This document shows positions 54,012 through 63,643 of a stretch of DNA of 64,000 nucleotides, one piece after another. Each line of letters opens with the position of its first letter. The stretch's first letter is position 1. This DNA is from Agarivorans sp. Alg241-V36 (GTDB lineage: Bacteria > Pseudomonadota > Gammaproteobacteria > Enterobacterales > Celerinatantimonadaceae): the NCBI RefSeq assembly GCF_900537085.1, contig NZ_UNRE01000004.1, forward strand, positions 248,001 through 312,000. Direction: 5' to 3'. Under the pieces are notes generated by a model. That model saw only the letters and a list, made by a program, of their open reading frames with translations, was not told where the DNA came from and did no database searches. Position numbers and translations under genes: made by a program.

Positions 54012-57000
54012 CTAACTTGGTACTACTGGGCCATTGCCAAGCTCAGCACGTATTTGTGCTTCAATTTCTGATAACCATTTTTGTAAATCTTGCTCTGATT
54101 CAATTACAGGTTTGTTTAAGCGACAATGTTTAGCTTTTGGTGTTAGCTCACTAATTGCATCTTTAAGTGCAGCATCAAAACGACCTGGCAATGCTGAAAT
54201 ACGATCACTCCATTGCTCAAAGCTGGTTTCTTCAAGTGCATCGTAAACTGCGGCGGCTGACGATAAATCAACACTTGGTATAGTTGAAAGGCTACGTTTG
54301 GATAATAACGCTTGTTTTTTAGCGTCATCTAGCTTTAACCAATTAGCATCATCGGTAAGGTCGCGATGGCAGGTATTAAACTCTTGTTCGTATTCAGCTA
54401 GTTTGGCAGTAATTGCATCGCGCAGCGCAGACTCTGCTTGTTGAAGTAGCGGCGTTACAGGATTTGGCTCAACCAGTAAGCTTCGGCTTTCAACGATTGA
54501 GTCCATTTGCTGTGTTAAATTGGCATGAATAGCTAAGTCTTTACAGTAACGCATGGCAGTTTTTAGCTCTGACCATTGGCTTGTTCTTGCTTTAACTCGA
54601 TCTGCTTGGTCTTGCCATTGCGTGAACTGGCTTTGAATGTCGTCTTTAGCATCAAAGGCTTGTTGTAATTGATCGTTACCTGAATACATTTCGAGGTTGG
54701 TAAGTACACTGGTACTTGGCGCTAATGGTAATGGTGCTTCACCACCTGCACTACGCGCTACTTGTTTAGCGTTAGTTATGGCTGATGGTAGTTTGCTTTG
54801 CTCTTCACCTATGTTGCAATTTTGTCCTTCTGGTAATAATGCGTTAATTAAGCCGCGCACTTTAATAATTTGGACTTTAGACAGCGTGACATTTTCAGGA
54901 CGGAATTTAGTTTGCGTCACTGATGACCTATCAAGGCTCTTAGCATCTACCGCTTTTTCTTGTCCGTCAGAAGCTTTTAATACGCCTGCCGCTAACATGG
55001 CAAATAGCGCACCTTCAATCGTGTCTTTACCCCAACCGTAAGGTGCATCCTTAAAGTTTTCGATAATTTCACGGCCTGTTTTCATCACACCAATAAAACG
55101 TTTTACTTCAGCACACACTGGGTGCTTGTCAGCTTCATCATTATGTTCAATGGCTTCAAGTGCATTAGCATCTGCTTGTGTACTGGCGCGTTGGAATACT
55201 TTTGCCCAACCTTTGTTGTCAGCCATTTTAAATTTACTGAATAAACGCTGGCACGCTAGTACACCTGCATTTTGAATTTGCTCAGCTAGCGATTCACCTT
55301 CAACCTCTTGACCACCTGCTAGTTTTACTTGGATTTGGTCAAAGATGTCTTTTAATATCGCTTTTTTAGCTCGGTCAGCTTCTTTAAAGCGATATTCCAT
55401 AGCCGCGTAAGCTTCCTTACCCGCATCGGTTTTGGCTGTACCACGAACATCAATGGTAGTTTCTGCGGCTTTTAATTCAACAATGGCTTTACGCAATTCG
55501 TCGCGCTGTGTGGTAGGCACATAAATATAAATAGTTGCAGTGTCTGGATTTGCACCACGGGCAAGATCATTAAATTGTTTTTCAGGTACTTCTGGTGCCC
55601 AGGCATAGAGCTTTTTATCAGCATCGTTTGGTAACTCACTGCCAAACTCTAAGTTGATCATACGAGGTTCGGCAACACTACCTTGGGTGATTCTGGCTTG
55701 TGCGACTTGTTTGCGAACATACTGCTGGATTTCTTGTGAGCGGAATACTTCTAAGCGTTGTGGGTTGCTTTTTAGCTCACTTTCTTGCTGTCGGTACATG
55801 TCGTACCATTGTTGGCTTTCAACTGTTTGTAAACGGTATTCTTCGCCTGCTGATGTTTGCATTGGCATTACCAAACCATCATCAACGAGTTGAATTAATA
55901 ATTTAGGTACTATGGCACGTAGCTCGTGTTTGCCTTCAAGTAGGTTCTCTAGCAATAGATCTGAAATAGTATCAGCTGTTGCAGCGATGCCGTATTCGAT
56001 ATCTGTCGGTAATTTACTAATGAGTAAAATCAGTGCAAGAATACGCGCTTGTAATTTTTGGTCGTTATCACCACCTTTTAAGCGGCTAATAGTCTCGTAA
56101 ATATCTTTACCAATGACACCGCTGTTAAGCAATTTTGTGGCGATTTGGTCGTAAATATAATCAGCAGGTACAACGTAACCTAAAGGTTGCTCGGCAGTTA
56201 CTTTAGTTGCTTCGTGTACGACACGTAGCTGGTTTCTTAATTGTGAACCCGTACCTGTTTTGTCTAATGCTGGTAGTACACGCTCCCAAAAACGACGACG
56301 CACGGGCAATAGCGGGTAATCTGCTACCATCCATTTTTCATCATCTTTGTTGTGCTCGATAATACTGCCACGTAAATGACGTGAAATTTCTCCTAGCTCG
56401 TTATCAATAACGTTTTGGATTTGAGGGCGAGCTGTTTCTTTCTTTTGCAGAATGACTTTACGGATGACTGAATCAACATCGGTATCTTCAAGTTGCACGG
56501 GCACTTGGAAACGCCCCATTAAGCGGTTTAAGTTAGCCATGCCTGATAAAGCACTTTGGCCAGTAGCTACAAAGAGTAACTTAGAATTTAAACGGCCATT
56601 ACCACTACAAGTTTCAACTACTTCTTGTACATCAAAGGCTTTCTTAACATCGTCACCAATGTATTGTTGTACTTCATCAAGCACCACTAACGTTAACGGC
56701 AATTCACCATTAACCGCTAATGTATCCATGATTGCGGTAACCATTTCATCATTGGTTACGTCGTCAACAATTTTGTATTGCGCACGTAGCATGTCGCGCA
56801 CTTCTTTTACATCACTGGCAAAGCCTGGTAGTGCTTGAAGTAAGGCATTGCCCATAACTGGAGAAACGTGAAGATTCTTTAATTCATGTGCCCAAGGGTC
56901 ACGACCTTCTTTCGCTTTCGCATTTTCAGTAATGTAGGTTTGTACTTGCTCTAACACACCTCCTTCTTTTAGCCACATAACAAAACGGGCTAAATGGTAT

Positions 57001-57494
57001 TGTTCAGGCAAACCTGCTGATTTAAAAATTATACCTAAGAATGCTAAACGCACTTGTTCGCCTGCACCTGCGCCTAAAGTACCAGAGGCTGCATGTAAGC
57101 CTTGGTGTTGAGATGCAAGTGTAGAAAGCTCATCAAACTGGGCGGCAATATGACTAGGCATATCGACAACAACGTCGCGAGCGTTGCGACCATCATTGAG
57201 TTTTTGGTTAGTCCATAGGGTACGCAGCATTTTTGCTAAATGCGATTTACCAGAGCCAAAGAAACCACTGATCCAAACGCCTGGTTGCTCACCATCGTTT
57301 TTTACATTTTGCAGATAGGCATCAAGTATTTTTTCCATGCCTGCGGCATAAGCACCATCACAGACAAAGGTTCTTAATTCATATTCTAAAGTTTCAAGTG
57401 CTGCCTTAGATAAGTCATCTTTTACTTGGGCAACACCATTGTTGGCAAGGCGGCTAGTAAGTGGATCGTTTAAGTAAATTTCGCGGTTTAGCAT
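54012..57494 (-). CDS. brxC: BREX ATPase BrxC
   Basis: 1160 residues from ATG 57494 (MLNREIYLNDPLTSRLAN). A longer frame to 57560 would overlap brxB; the MLNREI start has an AAGG RBS ~10 bases upstream. P-loop domain: Walker A GFFGSGKSHLAKML (~77-90), Walker B LVVLDEVQQYIGDD (~265-278). Long helical C-terminal two-thirds with coiled coils. BrxC (PglY-like) is a core subunit required for BREX function. 13 bp downstream of brxB. Confidence 0.92.
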   Translation of the reverse strand: MLNREIYLNDPLTSRLANNGVAQVKDDLSKAALETLEYELRTFVCDGAYAAGMEKILDAYLQNVKNDGEQPGVWISGFFGSGKSHLAKMLRTLWTNQKLNDGRNARDVVVDMPSHIAAQFDELSTLASQHQGLHAASGTLGAGAGEQVRLAFLGIIFKSAGLPEQYHLARFVMWLKEGGVLEQVQTYITENAKAKEGRDPWAHELKNLHVSPVMGNALLQALPGFASDVKEVRDMLRAQYKIVDDVTNDEMVTAIMDTLAVNGELPLTLVVLDEVQQYIGDDVKKAFDVQEVVETCSGNGRLNSKLLFVATGQSALSGMANLNRLMGRFQVPVQLEDTDVDSVIRKVILQKKETARPQIQNVIDNELGEISRHLRGSIIEHNKDDEKWMVADYPLLPVRRRFWERVLPALDKTGTGSQLRNQLRVVHEATKVTAEQPLGYVVPADYIYDQIATKLLNSGVIGKDIYETISRLKGGDNDQKLQARILALILLISKLPTDIEYGIAATADTISDLLLENLLEGKHELRAIVPKLLIQLVDDGLVMPMQTSAGEEYRLQTVESQQWYDMYRQQESELKSNPQRLEVFRSQEIQQYVRKQVAQARITQGSVAEPRMINLEFGSELPNDADKKLYAWAPEVPEKQFNDLARGANPDTATIYIYVPTTQRDELRKAIVELKAAETTIDVRGTAKTDAGKEAYAAMEYRFKEADRAKKAILKDIFDQIQVKLAGGQEVEGESLAEQIQNAGVLACQRLFSKFKMADNKGWAKVFQRASTQADANALEAIEHNDEADKHPVCAEVKRFIGVMKTGREIIENFKDAPYGWGKDTIEGALFAMLAAGVLKASDGQEKAVDAKSLDRSSVTQTKFRPENVTLSKVQIIKVRGLINALLPEGQNCNIGEEQSKLPSAITNAKQVARSAGGEAPLPLAPSTSVLTNLEMYSGNDQLQQAFDAKDDIQSQFTQWQDQADRVKARTSQWSELKTAMRYCKDLAIHANLTQQMDSIVESRSLLVEPNPVTPLLQQAESALRDAITAKLAEYEQEFNTCHRDLTDDANWLKLDDAKKQALLSKRSLSTIPSVDLSSAAAVYDALEETSFEQWSDRISALPGRFDAALKDAISELTPKAKHCRLNKPVIESEQDLQKWLSEIEAQIRAELGNGPVVPS

Positions 57495-57507
57495 TTTATT
57501 ATTTACC

Positions 57508-58053
57508 TTATGACATTGCTGTGATGGCAGTTGCGTGGTATCCCCACCCATCCTTAGCATCTAAAAGTTTGTAATTGTTGTTTTGATGTTCACCTGGGAA
57601 GAAAACGACTAATCGGCCTTTTACCTCTTTAGCTATTCCTTCAACTAAGCCAGATACGGATGCAAAGCCAAATAATGCTCCGCAGCCGAGTAAGGCAATA
57701 ACACCATTTTCATCTTGTTTTTCTACAAATTGAGACTTTAAGTTTTCGATAAGCTCATCTGAAAAGTCTTCATAAAGCCCTTTGAGGTATTCAGGGTCTT
57801 CGAAGTAAGTTTCTTTATAGTCTTGCTCTTCCATCCAGTTTTCAAAGCTATGAGTAAGATCAAGTTGTAGCCAAGGATGTCCACTTTGGGTAGAACTGGC
57901 TTCAAATTCGCCAATTCTGGCTCGAAGTTTTAATTCATCTTCTTTGTTGTAAACAACAAAAATAGTGCGCTCGTCAGCAGACACAGCTTTAGGCCATGGA
58001 ATGCTGATATGGCTGTCAAAGCTTTGCAGTAATTTAGATAATCTATCCGACAT
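57508..58053 (-). CDS. brxB: BREX protein BrxB (DUF1788)
   Basis: 181 residues; opens MSDRLSKLLQSFDSHISIPWP and contains PFTHSFENW-like LTHSFENWMEEQDYK and the C-terminal RLVVFFPGEHQNNNYKLLDAKDGWGYHATAI motif typical of DUF1788. It abuts brxA with no gap. Small soluble core BREX subunit of unclear biochemical role. Confidence 0.9.
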   Translation of the reverse strand: MSDRLSKLLQSFDSHISIPWPKAVSADERTIFVVYNKEDELKLRARIGEFEASSTQSGHPWLQLDLTHSFENWMEEQDYKETYFEDPEYLKGLYEDFSDELIENLKSQFVEKQDENGVIALLGCGALFGFASVSGLVEGIAKEVKGRLVVFFPGEHQNNNYKLLDAKDGWGYHATAITAMS

Positions 58054-58836
58054 TTAAGCTTGCTCCTTTGACTGGCTCACTGTAGGTAACTCTATGTTTG
58101 GAAAGGTGACTTCTATCACTTCACTAACTTGTTTGAAGTTTATTAAACCTCTTAAAGATGCTCGGTGCGCTAGCTCAAACAAATGCTCTTTATCTTGCGA
58201 TAACATTTGGCACCAAAAACTGTCGAACATACGTTGCCCAGATAAGCCATGGCAGTGCGCTAAAAACAATGCATAGGCCAGGTTTACATAAGTAGCTTTA
58301 GGTTGTGAACGATATTTTTTCGCTTTACCTTCTAGGTAACTTGCTTGTGTCCAGGTGCCGTTAATATTTTGTGCGAAAGACTTTAATGATGCTGCGCTAA
58401 AGCGTTCTGGATCATCTTTAGCCAAGTGTTGCTCTACTATTTCACGAGGTAAATGTTCACCAAGCTGAAGCGGTAGAATGACGCTAGCTGAATTTCTGAG
58501 AATTGGATCACGAGCAACTGCAAGCTGTAACGCTAAGATAGGCTGTGCATCTTCTGATAGTTCCCACCATTGGCGAAATACGTTAAACAATGGGATATCC
58601 ATAGACATACCGTATAAATCAACAAGATGTCTAAAAGTTAAGGTGCGAGACTTTTCAGTTGGCTTATGCAAAATATTGAAGTTGATAATATCGTTTTCAT
58701 AATCTTGCTTGCTTGCACTTTCATCTCTTGAAAAGAGAAGTTCTTTAAGCTCTTCAATCATCATACTTCTTGCAGAATGGGCACCATTTTTACCAAATTT
58801 AAAACCAAATTCTGTTAGTTGTTGTTCGTTGGTCAT
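58054..58836 (-). CDS. brxA: BREX protein BrxA (DUF1819)
   Basis: 260 residues with the DUF1819 pattern: an N-terminal MIEELKELLFSRDESAS stretch, EHLPREIVEQHLAKDD in the middle and HKL/AHRASLRGLINFKQVSEVIEV near the end. Known BrxA is a DNA-binding subunit. Its start overlaps the HTH gene stop by 4 bp, so it is coupled to the regulator and to brxB. Confidence 0.9.
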   Translation of the reverse strand: MTNEQQLTEFGFKFGKNGAHSARSMMIEELKELLFSRDESASKQDYENDIINFNILHKPTEKSRTLTFRHLVDLYGMSMDIPLFNVFRQWWELSEDAQPILALQLAVARDPILRNSASVILPLQLGEHLPREIVEQHLAKDDPERFSAASLKSFAQNINGTWTQASYLEGKAKKYRSQPKATYVNLAYALFLAHCHGLSGQRMFDSFWCQMLSQDKEHLFELAHRASLRGLINFKQVSEVIEVTFPNIELPTVSQSKEQA

Positions 58837-59027
58837 TTTGATGTGCCTTTGTCCACAACAACTTTATTGCTGTCTATCCATGCTTCTAAGTCTTCACGCT
58901 TAAAGCGCCAGCTTCCGCCGACCTTAAATCCAGGTAGTTTTCCTTCACTGGCAAGTCTATATGCGGTTTTCTCGGCCAACTTTAAATAAGCAGCAACTTC
59001 TTTAAGGGTTAGGATTTGATCAACCAT
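58833..59027 (-). CDS. Small HTH-17 (excisionase-like) regulator heading the BREX operon
   Basis: About 64 residues from ATG 59027 (MVDQILTLKEVAAYLKLAEK); a longer frame to 59141 has a non-homologous N-terminus. HTH-17 motif LTLKEVAAYLKLAEKTAYRL, followed by the wing GKLPGFKVGGSWRFKREDLEAWI. Its stop overlaps brxA by 4 bp. Many BREX operons carry a regulator in front, commonly a WYL-type BrxR; here the position is taken by an excisionase-type HTH, possibly an autoregulator. Promoter elements upstream are weak. Confidence 0.85.
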   Translation of the reverse strand: MVDQILTLKEVAAYLKLAEKTAYRLASEGKLPGFKVGGSWRFKREDLEAWIDSNKVVVDKGTSK

Positions 59028-59236
59028 CAGCTTATAATCTCTACTGTGTATTTTATAGCTAGTTGAGAGAATATGGGAAAATTGAGGAGTCGACAATGAT
59101 ATAAAAGGGGTTGTGGGACGATACGCCGATTCTTTGTACACATTAATCTAGAGTGAAATAATCATTAGGCATTTTGATCATTAGTCCTTCAGCGCATTAC
59201 ATTGTCACACAAGGCCCAGTGTGTAACACTTCACTT

Positions 59237-60946
59237 CTACCATTCAGAGACTAACAAGCGGCTCCTAACTCCCTTTATTTGCAAGCCCATCGCTTCAAAA
59301 ACTTCCTCAAAATCTTGGCACGTTTCAGACACGTCAGGTAAAGAGAATGTTGCTTCGGTGAAAAAGCGTTTCTGATGCAGAGGGTCTTGCCCCCACGCTA
59401 TCTGCCACCATTCCAATATTCGCTCTTTAGAGTCAAACAGCCGCTTCGCTTTTGGTACACGATCGCTTTTGCTTCGGTTCTCGTTTGATGTAGCCGGCAA
59501 TAGGTTCCATTTATCATTATTTGGCCAGTAAGCAAAAGGTAGGCAGTGGTCCACATCGTACTGGTTCTTTAATACCGAATTACTCCAGGCGCTATGGACA
59601 ACCATCCCCTTTGTTCGTAGTTCCTCCACACGCTTGCGAACGTCCCGTGTATCACGAGATGAATCAATCCACACAAGACAGTCATGGTACGTTTGTAGGG
59701 TTATGCATCGATTTCGATTTAGTTCAAAACGCTGCATTTCTTTAATCCATTGATTTACTACTAAAGGTTCTATCCATGAGTGGTAAACCCTAAAACAATC
59801 CCACAGCTTTTCATCTAGAATAAATTGGCCGACCCCATTAAAGAACTCACTATCTAAAATGATGGAGTTTGAAGTTTTTCTACGCTGCGGCGCAGAATGA
59901 ATCTCAAATAATCTATTTTCTTTATCTCCTTGATAAATAAACTTTACGGGTCCCGCTTTCACTGTGCTTAAGGTTTGTGAGAGGAGCTTTTGTATAGCCT
60001 TAGCTTCTTCTCCAACATAAAGGGCACCGATAGAAAAGTCATCAGCAGAGAGGTGTTTTAGCATATTCCAACCATCATCTTTCACAAAACCCAATCCTTT
60101 CGTTGAATTAGAGTTTTGCTGGATTCCAGTCCCTTCAATATCAACATCTATAAGGCGTTTGAACTGGCGCACCCAATATAATGCGACTAAACCTGCTGAA
60201 ATAGCGACTTTGCCATCACTACGATCTAAAACAGCACCGGGATGAGCGTCAGCAATACGAAGTAAAGTTCTTAACAGAGCAAGCTTATAAGTGGCTGACT
60301 TACTGTCATTCACGATGATTCTACGAACAGTATTGAGTTTACCAGAGCCATCATCAGGTAAACTCAGCACGACTGTCTGCCAAGTTACTTCCGTCCGTTG
60401 AAGGTTATCTTCACTATTTGATACTAATTGAACCTGCAAAGCGTGGTCTTTTGAAAGCTTCTCTACCTCTTCAACCGACACCAAATAACTTTGGCGTCCA
60501 TCGGTAAACTCTCCATGTCGTAAACTAATAACTAGCTTTCCATTCGGTGACAACAAGTTAGAAAGTTTACGAAATGATCTCACTCGTATAGATGGGGCTA
60601 GATGCATCCACACGGCACTGACAAGTATTAAGTCAAAACGTATTCCTAGGCTATGTGCGCTTTTAAGAGCAGGCAATGAGTCTTTAAGCCAAGTGACTTC
60701 TGGACCTGTAACCTTCTGCCCTATTTGGCGTAAAGCATCACTTGGCTCTACTGCTATAACCTCACAGCCTTGCTCATTCATCCACTTGGCATCACGCCCC
60801 GAGCCAGCACCAATATCTAGAACATTCGCCCCTGATTGTGGCCAATACAACTTCCAAGATTCGTGTACTGACTCAAAATCAAGAGCGTTATATTGTTTAG
60901 CTAGTTCACTAGCATTTTGTCTGTAAAAAGTAGAGGTTAAATTCAT
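59237..60946 (-). CDS. Class I SAM methyltransferase fused to an HNH nuclease-like domain
   Basis: 569 residues, two recognisable ends. The N-terminal domain (~1-200) is a type-11/25-like methyltransferase: VLDIGAGSGRDA (43-54), AVEPSD (motif II), and LILVSAVWMHLAP in place of an (N/D)PPY motif, so it does not look like a classical DNA methylase. The middle ~205-400 holds SATYKLALLRTLLRIADAHPG and VALYWVRQFKRLI, a pattern seen in some HNH proteins. The C-terminal HNH motif is YDVDHCLPFAYWPNND (D466/H467), then NLLPATSNENRSKSD. It lies 210 bp upstream of the BREX operon on the same strand, with its own promoter region. Function unknown; a restriction-like role is inferred. Confidence 0.8.
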   Translation of the reverse strand: MNLTSTFYRQNASELAKQYNALDFESVHESWKLYWPQSGANVLDIGAGSGRDAKWMNEQGCEVIAVEPSDALRQIGQKVTGPEVTWLKDSLPALKSAHSLGIRFDLILVSAVWMHLAPSIRVRSFRKLSNLLSPNGKLVISLRHGEFTDGRQSYLVSVEEVEKLSKDHALQVQLVSNSEDNLQRTEVTWQTVVLSLPDDGSGKLNTVRRIIVNDSKSATYKLALLRTLLRIADAHPGAVLDRSDGKVAISAGLVALYWVRQFKRLIDVDIEGTGIQQNSNSTKGLGFVKDDGWNMLKHLSADDFSIGALYVGEEAKAIQKLLSQTLSTVKAGPVKFIYQGDKENRLFEIHSAPQRRKTSNSIILDSEFFNGVGQFILDEKLWDCFRVYHSWIEPLVVNQWIKEMQRFELNRNRCITLQTYHDCLVWIDSSRDTRDVRKRVEELRTKGMVVHSAWSNSVLKNQYDVDHCLPFAYWPNNDKWNLLPATSNENRSKSDRVPKAKRLFDSKERILEWWQIAWGQDPLHQKRFFTEATFSLPDVSETCQDFEEVFEAMGLQIKGVRSRLLVSEW

Positions 60947-61211
60947 AATATCGGTACTGTATATCTTTGTTTATTCATCATATACGGCTCGATTGCATAT
61001 GACGATAGCCAACTAATAAAGAAGCTGATTACTGCTTAAACTCGCCACAAACCATTACCTAGAACACAATAAAACCAACATTATTTATAACTGCGCCAGC
61101 ACATTTTAAATCATGGTTGAATTAGAAAAATATTAGTAAAATTCGCCTATTTCTTTTTTCTAAGCCCTTGCTATAGTCAATTAAGGCTGGGCTTTAGCAA
61201 CGGAGTTACCA
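60947..61211. promoter_or_regulatory. Divergent intergenic region
   Basis: About 265 bp between the methyltransferase-HNH gene (minus) and the unknown gene at 61212 (plus), so it must carry both promoters. A/T-rich tracts occur around 61095-61150, but no convincing -35/-10 pair with standard spacing was found. Confidence 0.4.
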
Positions 61212-61775
61212 ATGACATTCGCCTCAAATGTTTCGCCATTTCCTAAAACGAATCACCTCAAACCTTATGAGTTCACTATCACAGACTCGAGCTCTCTTGC
61301 GATAACAGCTAATGGTGAAGAGATTGAATCAGATCTTAACAAATCCATTCTTACTGATGAGCAATTTGAATTTATTGCCAAGCCAGAAGCTGAGTTAAAT
61401 GCAGTCTCAGAAGCAATGTTTCAGTACCTAATCGGTACAAAAAAATTGCCAAAACGCTTTGTTAGTAACCTTGTTTGCGCCAGTTTCTTTTTAACACCAA
61501 AACGCTACACCCCTGCAGTAGCAAACTTAGCTTCGAGGCATGTTAAAGCTGGGGAGTTTGTGCAGGTGGTAAATCATCAAAAAGCATATTTCGCTTACGA
61601 TACGGATTCGGACTCTTCAGATATGCATCTCGTTGAATTTGAGCTAGACACCATGCAAGTTAAAGCAACACATTTAGTCAGCCAAGTGTATTTAGAGCCA
61701 GTGACCGTATTACCAAGTGACCACTTTCCAGAGACTACCGACCTGCCATTGCACCTAGTGTTGGTTAAAGACTAG
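61212..61775 (+). CDS. Hypothetical protein
   Basis: 187 residues, soluble, acidic; a CGGAG RBS seven bases before ATG supports the start. No recognised motif, signal or TM segment; the C-terminal half is rich in beta-type sequence (GEFVQVVNHQKAYFAYDTDSD). Stands alone and converges with the lipoprotein gene at 61886. No function can be assigned. Confidence 0.6.
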   Translation: MTFASNVSPFPKTNHLKPYEFTITDSSSLAITANGEEIESDLNKSILTDEQFEFIAKPEAELNAVSEAMFQYLIGTKKLPKRFVSNLVCASFFLTPKRYTPAVANLASRHVKAGEFVQVVNHQKAYFAYDTDSDSSDMHLVEFELDTMQVKATHLVSQVYLEPVTVLPSDHFPETTDLPLHLVLVKD

Positions 61776-61826
61776 TACTATTTAGCCTAGGGCTCTTTTC
61801 GGTATGGGGTGATTTATCGTCTATAT

Positions 61827-61865
61827 GAGGCCACCTCTGCATAAGCTCTGTAGAGATGGCCTTAT
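61827..61865. terminator. Candidate bidirectional terminator
   Basis: AGGCCACCTCT...AGAGATGGCCT, an 11-bp stem with one mismatch, between two convergent genes. The T-tract is short. Confidence 0.5.
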
Positions 61866-61885
61866 TACTTTAAGCCGGTGTAAAG

Positions 61886-62731
61886 CTACTCCATTTTGAA
61901 TAACGGATACTGCTTTTCTCCGTTATTCGTTTTAACAAAAACTAGGTTACCGCAGCGCAAGCATGAATGAGCCGACACACTGTTTCTATCAATATATGGT
62001 TCAGTGGCTTCAAACACTTCAGTTAAGTAAGGGTTGTCGATATCAGGGCCCATAAATTTAAGGTTTGAATAGGATGCTATGTTTTGCTCTGTAGAAATCA
62101 GAGTTTGAACTTGTACGTTATAATCGCTACAAACATAAAAATGTTGTCTAATTGCCCCTTTCTTATAAAGCAAACCTTTTGCCCGAGAAAACTGGTCTTT
62201 ATCGTTATACCCCATAATTGAACATAGCTGATTTGTTACTTGTGTAATAGCCTTAAACTTTGCTAATGCCGCATCAAAATCTTGCTCAAGCTGCAGCTCG
62301 TCATTACCTATCGATTCAGTATTGAAGGAACCCAGCTGCACTTCACCACTCCACATATTGTTGTATTGGATATGGAAATAGTTTCGTTCAGTTTTAGTGA
62401 GTTCTTTAGTGAGTTCTTTAGTGAGTTCTTTAGTGAGTAAATTAGCCGAGAATATATTGCCTGCTGCACTTAAGCTTCCAGAAAGAAGAGCAGAAACAGT
62501 GACGACCTCCGTAAGTTTGGAGCGATTTTTAACGGTAGTGCTTTTTTCAACGCCAGGCTTAAGGTAAACCAACATTGGATCCGCGAGCACTTTGTATTGT
62601 TGCCTTTCTTTAAACTCTTGGTCGGCAACTTCGCCACCATACAGCCTATTTTCAGCTTGCTCTAAGGTCATCGGTGTTGTACCACAACCGATAAGCGCTA
62701 CACATAAACCAAGTGGCCATAATACTTTCAT
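61886..62731 (-). CDS. Hypothetical lipoprotein with LTKE repeats
   Basis: 281 residues. MKVLWPLGLCVALIGC gives a signal peptide with lipobox LIGC. A hydrophobic Ser/Ala-rich segment (SALLSGSLSAAGNIFSANL, ~80-98) may be membrane-associated. Near residues ~99-113 it has four LTKE/K units encoded by a 12-bp tandem repeat. The C-terminus carries two CxxC-like cysteines (SCLRCGN). No family recognised. Confidence 0.65.
   Translation of the reverse strand: MKVLWPLGLCVALIGCGTTPMTLEQAENRLYGGEVADQEFKERQQYKVLADPMLVYLKPGVEKSTTVKNRSKLTEVVTVSALLSGSLSAAGNIFSANLLTKELTKELTKELTKTERNYFHIQYNNMWSGEVQLGSFNTESIGNDELQLEQDFDAALAKFKAITQVTNQLCSIMGYNDKDQFSRAKGLLYKKGAIRQHFYVCSDYNVQVQTLISTEQNIASYSNLKFMGPDIDNPYLTEVFEATEPYIDRNSVSAHSCLRCGNLVFVKTNNGEKQYPLFKME
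62396..62440. repeat. 12-bp in-frame tandem repeat in the lipoprotein gene
   Basis: Three full GTTCTTTAGTGA units (62401-62436) plus partial flanking units. They encode LTKE on the minus strand; being a multiple of 3, copy-number change would not break the frame. Confidence 0.85.
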
Positions 62732-63142
62732 AACTCCATCCTATTTACTTTATTATCAATATAAATAATTAACCCTAGCAGGTTTTATCGTTCAGTCGAG
62801 TTGTAGACATCTTGTCTTCACTCCATTCAGTACGCAGCTTAAGTAAATTATTAAATCTGACTAACTTTCTATGTTTCTCATTTCGAAACTTGGCCAAGAC
62901 TGGCAAATCTCTCTAGCTCATTTTTGTCCAATTGTGTTTTAGTGATAATGGTCAGTAATAGGAAGAAAATGATCCGATGAGACGCAGCTTCGCCATCGTA
63001 ATTATTTAGAGATACTAGGCCTTACGAGATCGAACAGGGGAATCGATTCATTGGTCACACAAATATTGATCTTGTATGGAACTGCCTTTTGACTCAATTG
63101 ATAAACTCCTGCTGAGATAAATAAAACCTAAAGGGAGAATAA
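62732..63142. other. Gene-free gap
   Basis: About 410 bp. No protein-like ORF, RNA gene, repeat or terminator was recognised. Its right end holds the AAGGGAG RBS of the next gene. Confidence 0.5.
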
Positions 63143-63643
63143 ATGAAAAAACTGTTGTTAAGCATGTTGCTTCTTGTATCAACTTCTGTTGATGCTGGTG
63201 ATTGGAAGCCTGAATTTAGTTCTGAACAGTGGGAGCATAACTCTGCTTCAGTCGGACTAAAGAAAGGTGATGATTTACTTGTAGTAAGTGTAAATGTAGG
63301 AAGTGGTAGAGACGGTAAACAGCGACTTTATATCGAGCAAGCTGTGGCCTCATTTGAGAAAGAAATTATTAAGACAATATGCAAAGACTCTGAAGACGAT
63401 AAACGCACTGTACTGAATATTAACGGCACTAACGTTCAGTTTGCTAAGAGTTGTATTGAAGAGCCTGATGGTGAGGGTTCATACCTATCAATGACACCTT
63501 TAAATGATGCTGGTATTGATTATGTACTAAAGCAATTTAGGCAGCATAATTCAGTAACAATACAAATCTGGTCTGTTCCTGTATCTATAACGGCTAAAGG
63601 GTTTAATGATTCTTGGAATAGTTTTGGCGGTGATGCGCTTTAG
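63143..63643 (+). CDS. Hypothetical exported protein
   Basis: 166 residues; signal peptide MKKLLLSMLLLVSTSVDA cleaved before GDWKPEF. AAGGGAG RBS eight bases before ATG. The mature protein has two Cys (IKTICKDSEDD, AKSCIEEPD), which could form a disulfide, and no known domain. Function unknown. Confidence 0.65.
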   Translation: MKKLLLSMLLLVSTSVDAGDWKPEFSSEQWEHNSASVGLKKGDDLLVVSVNVGSGRDGKQRLYIEQAVASFEKEIIKTICKDSEDDKRTVLNINGTNVQFAKSCIEEPDGEGSYLSMTPLNDAGIDYVLKQFRQHNSVTIQIWSVPVSITAKGFNDSWNSFGGDAL

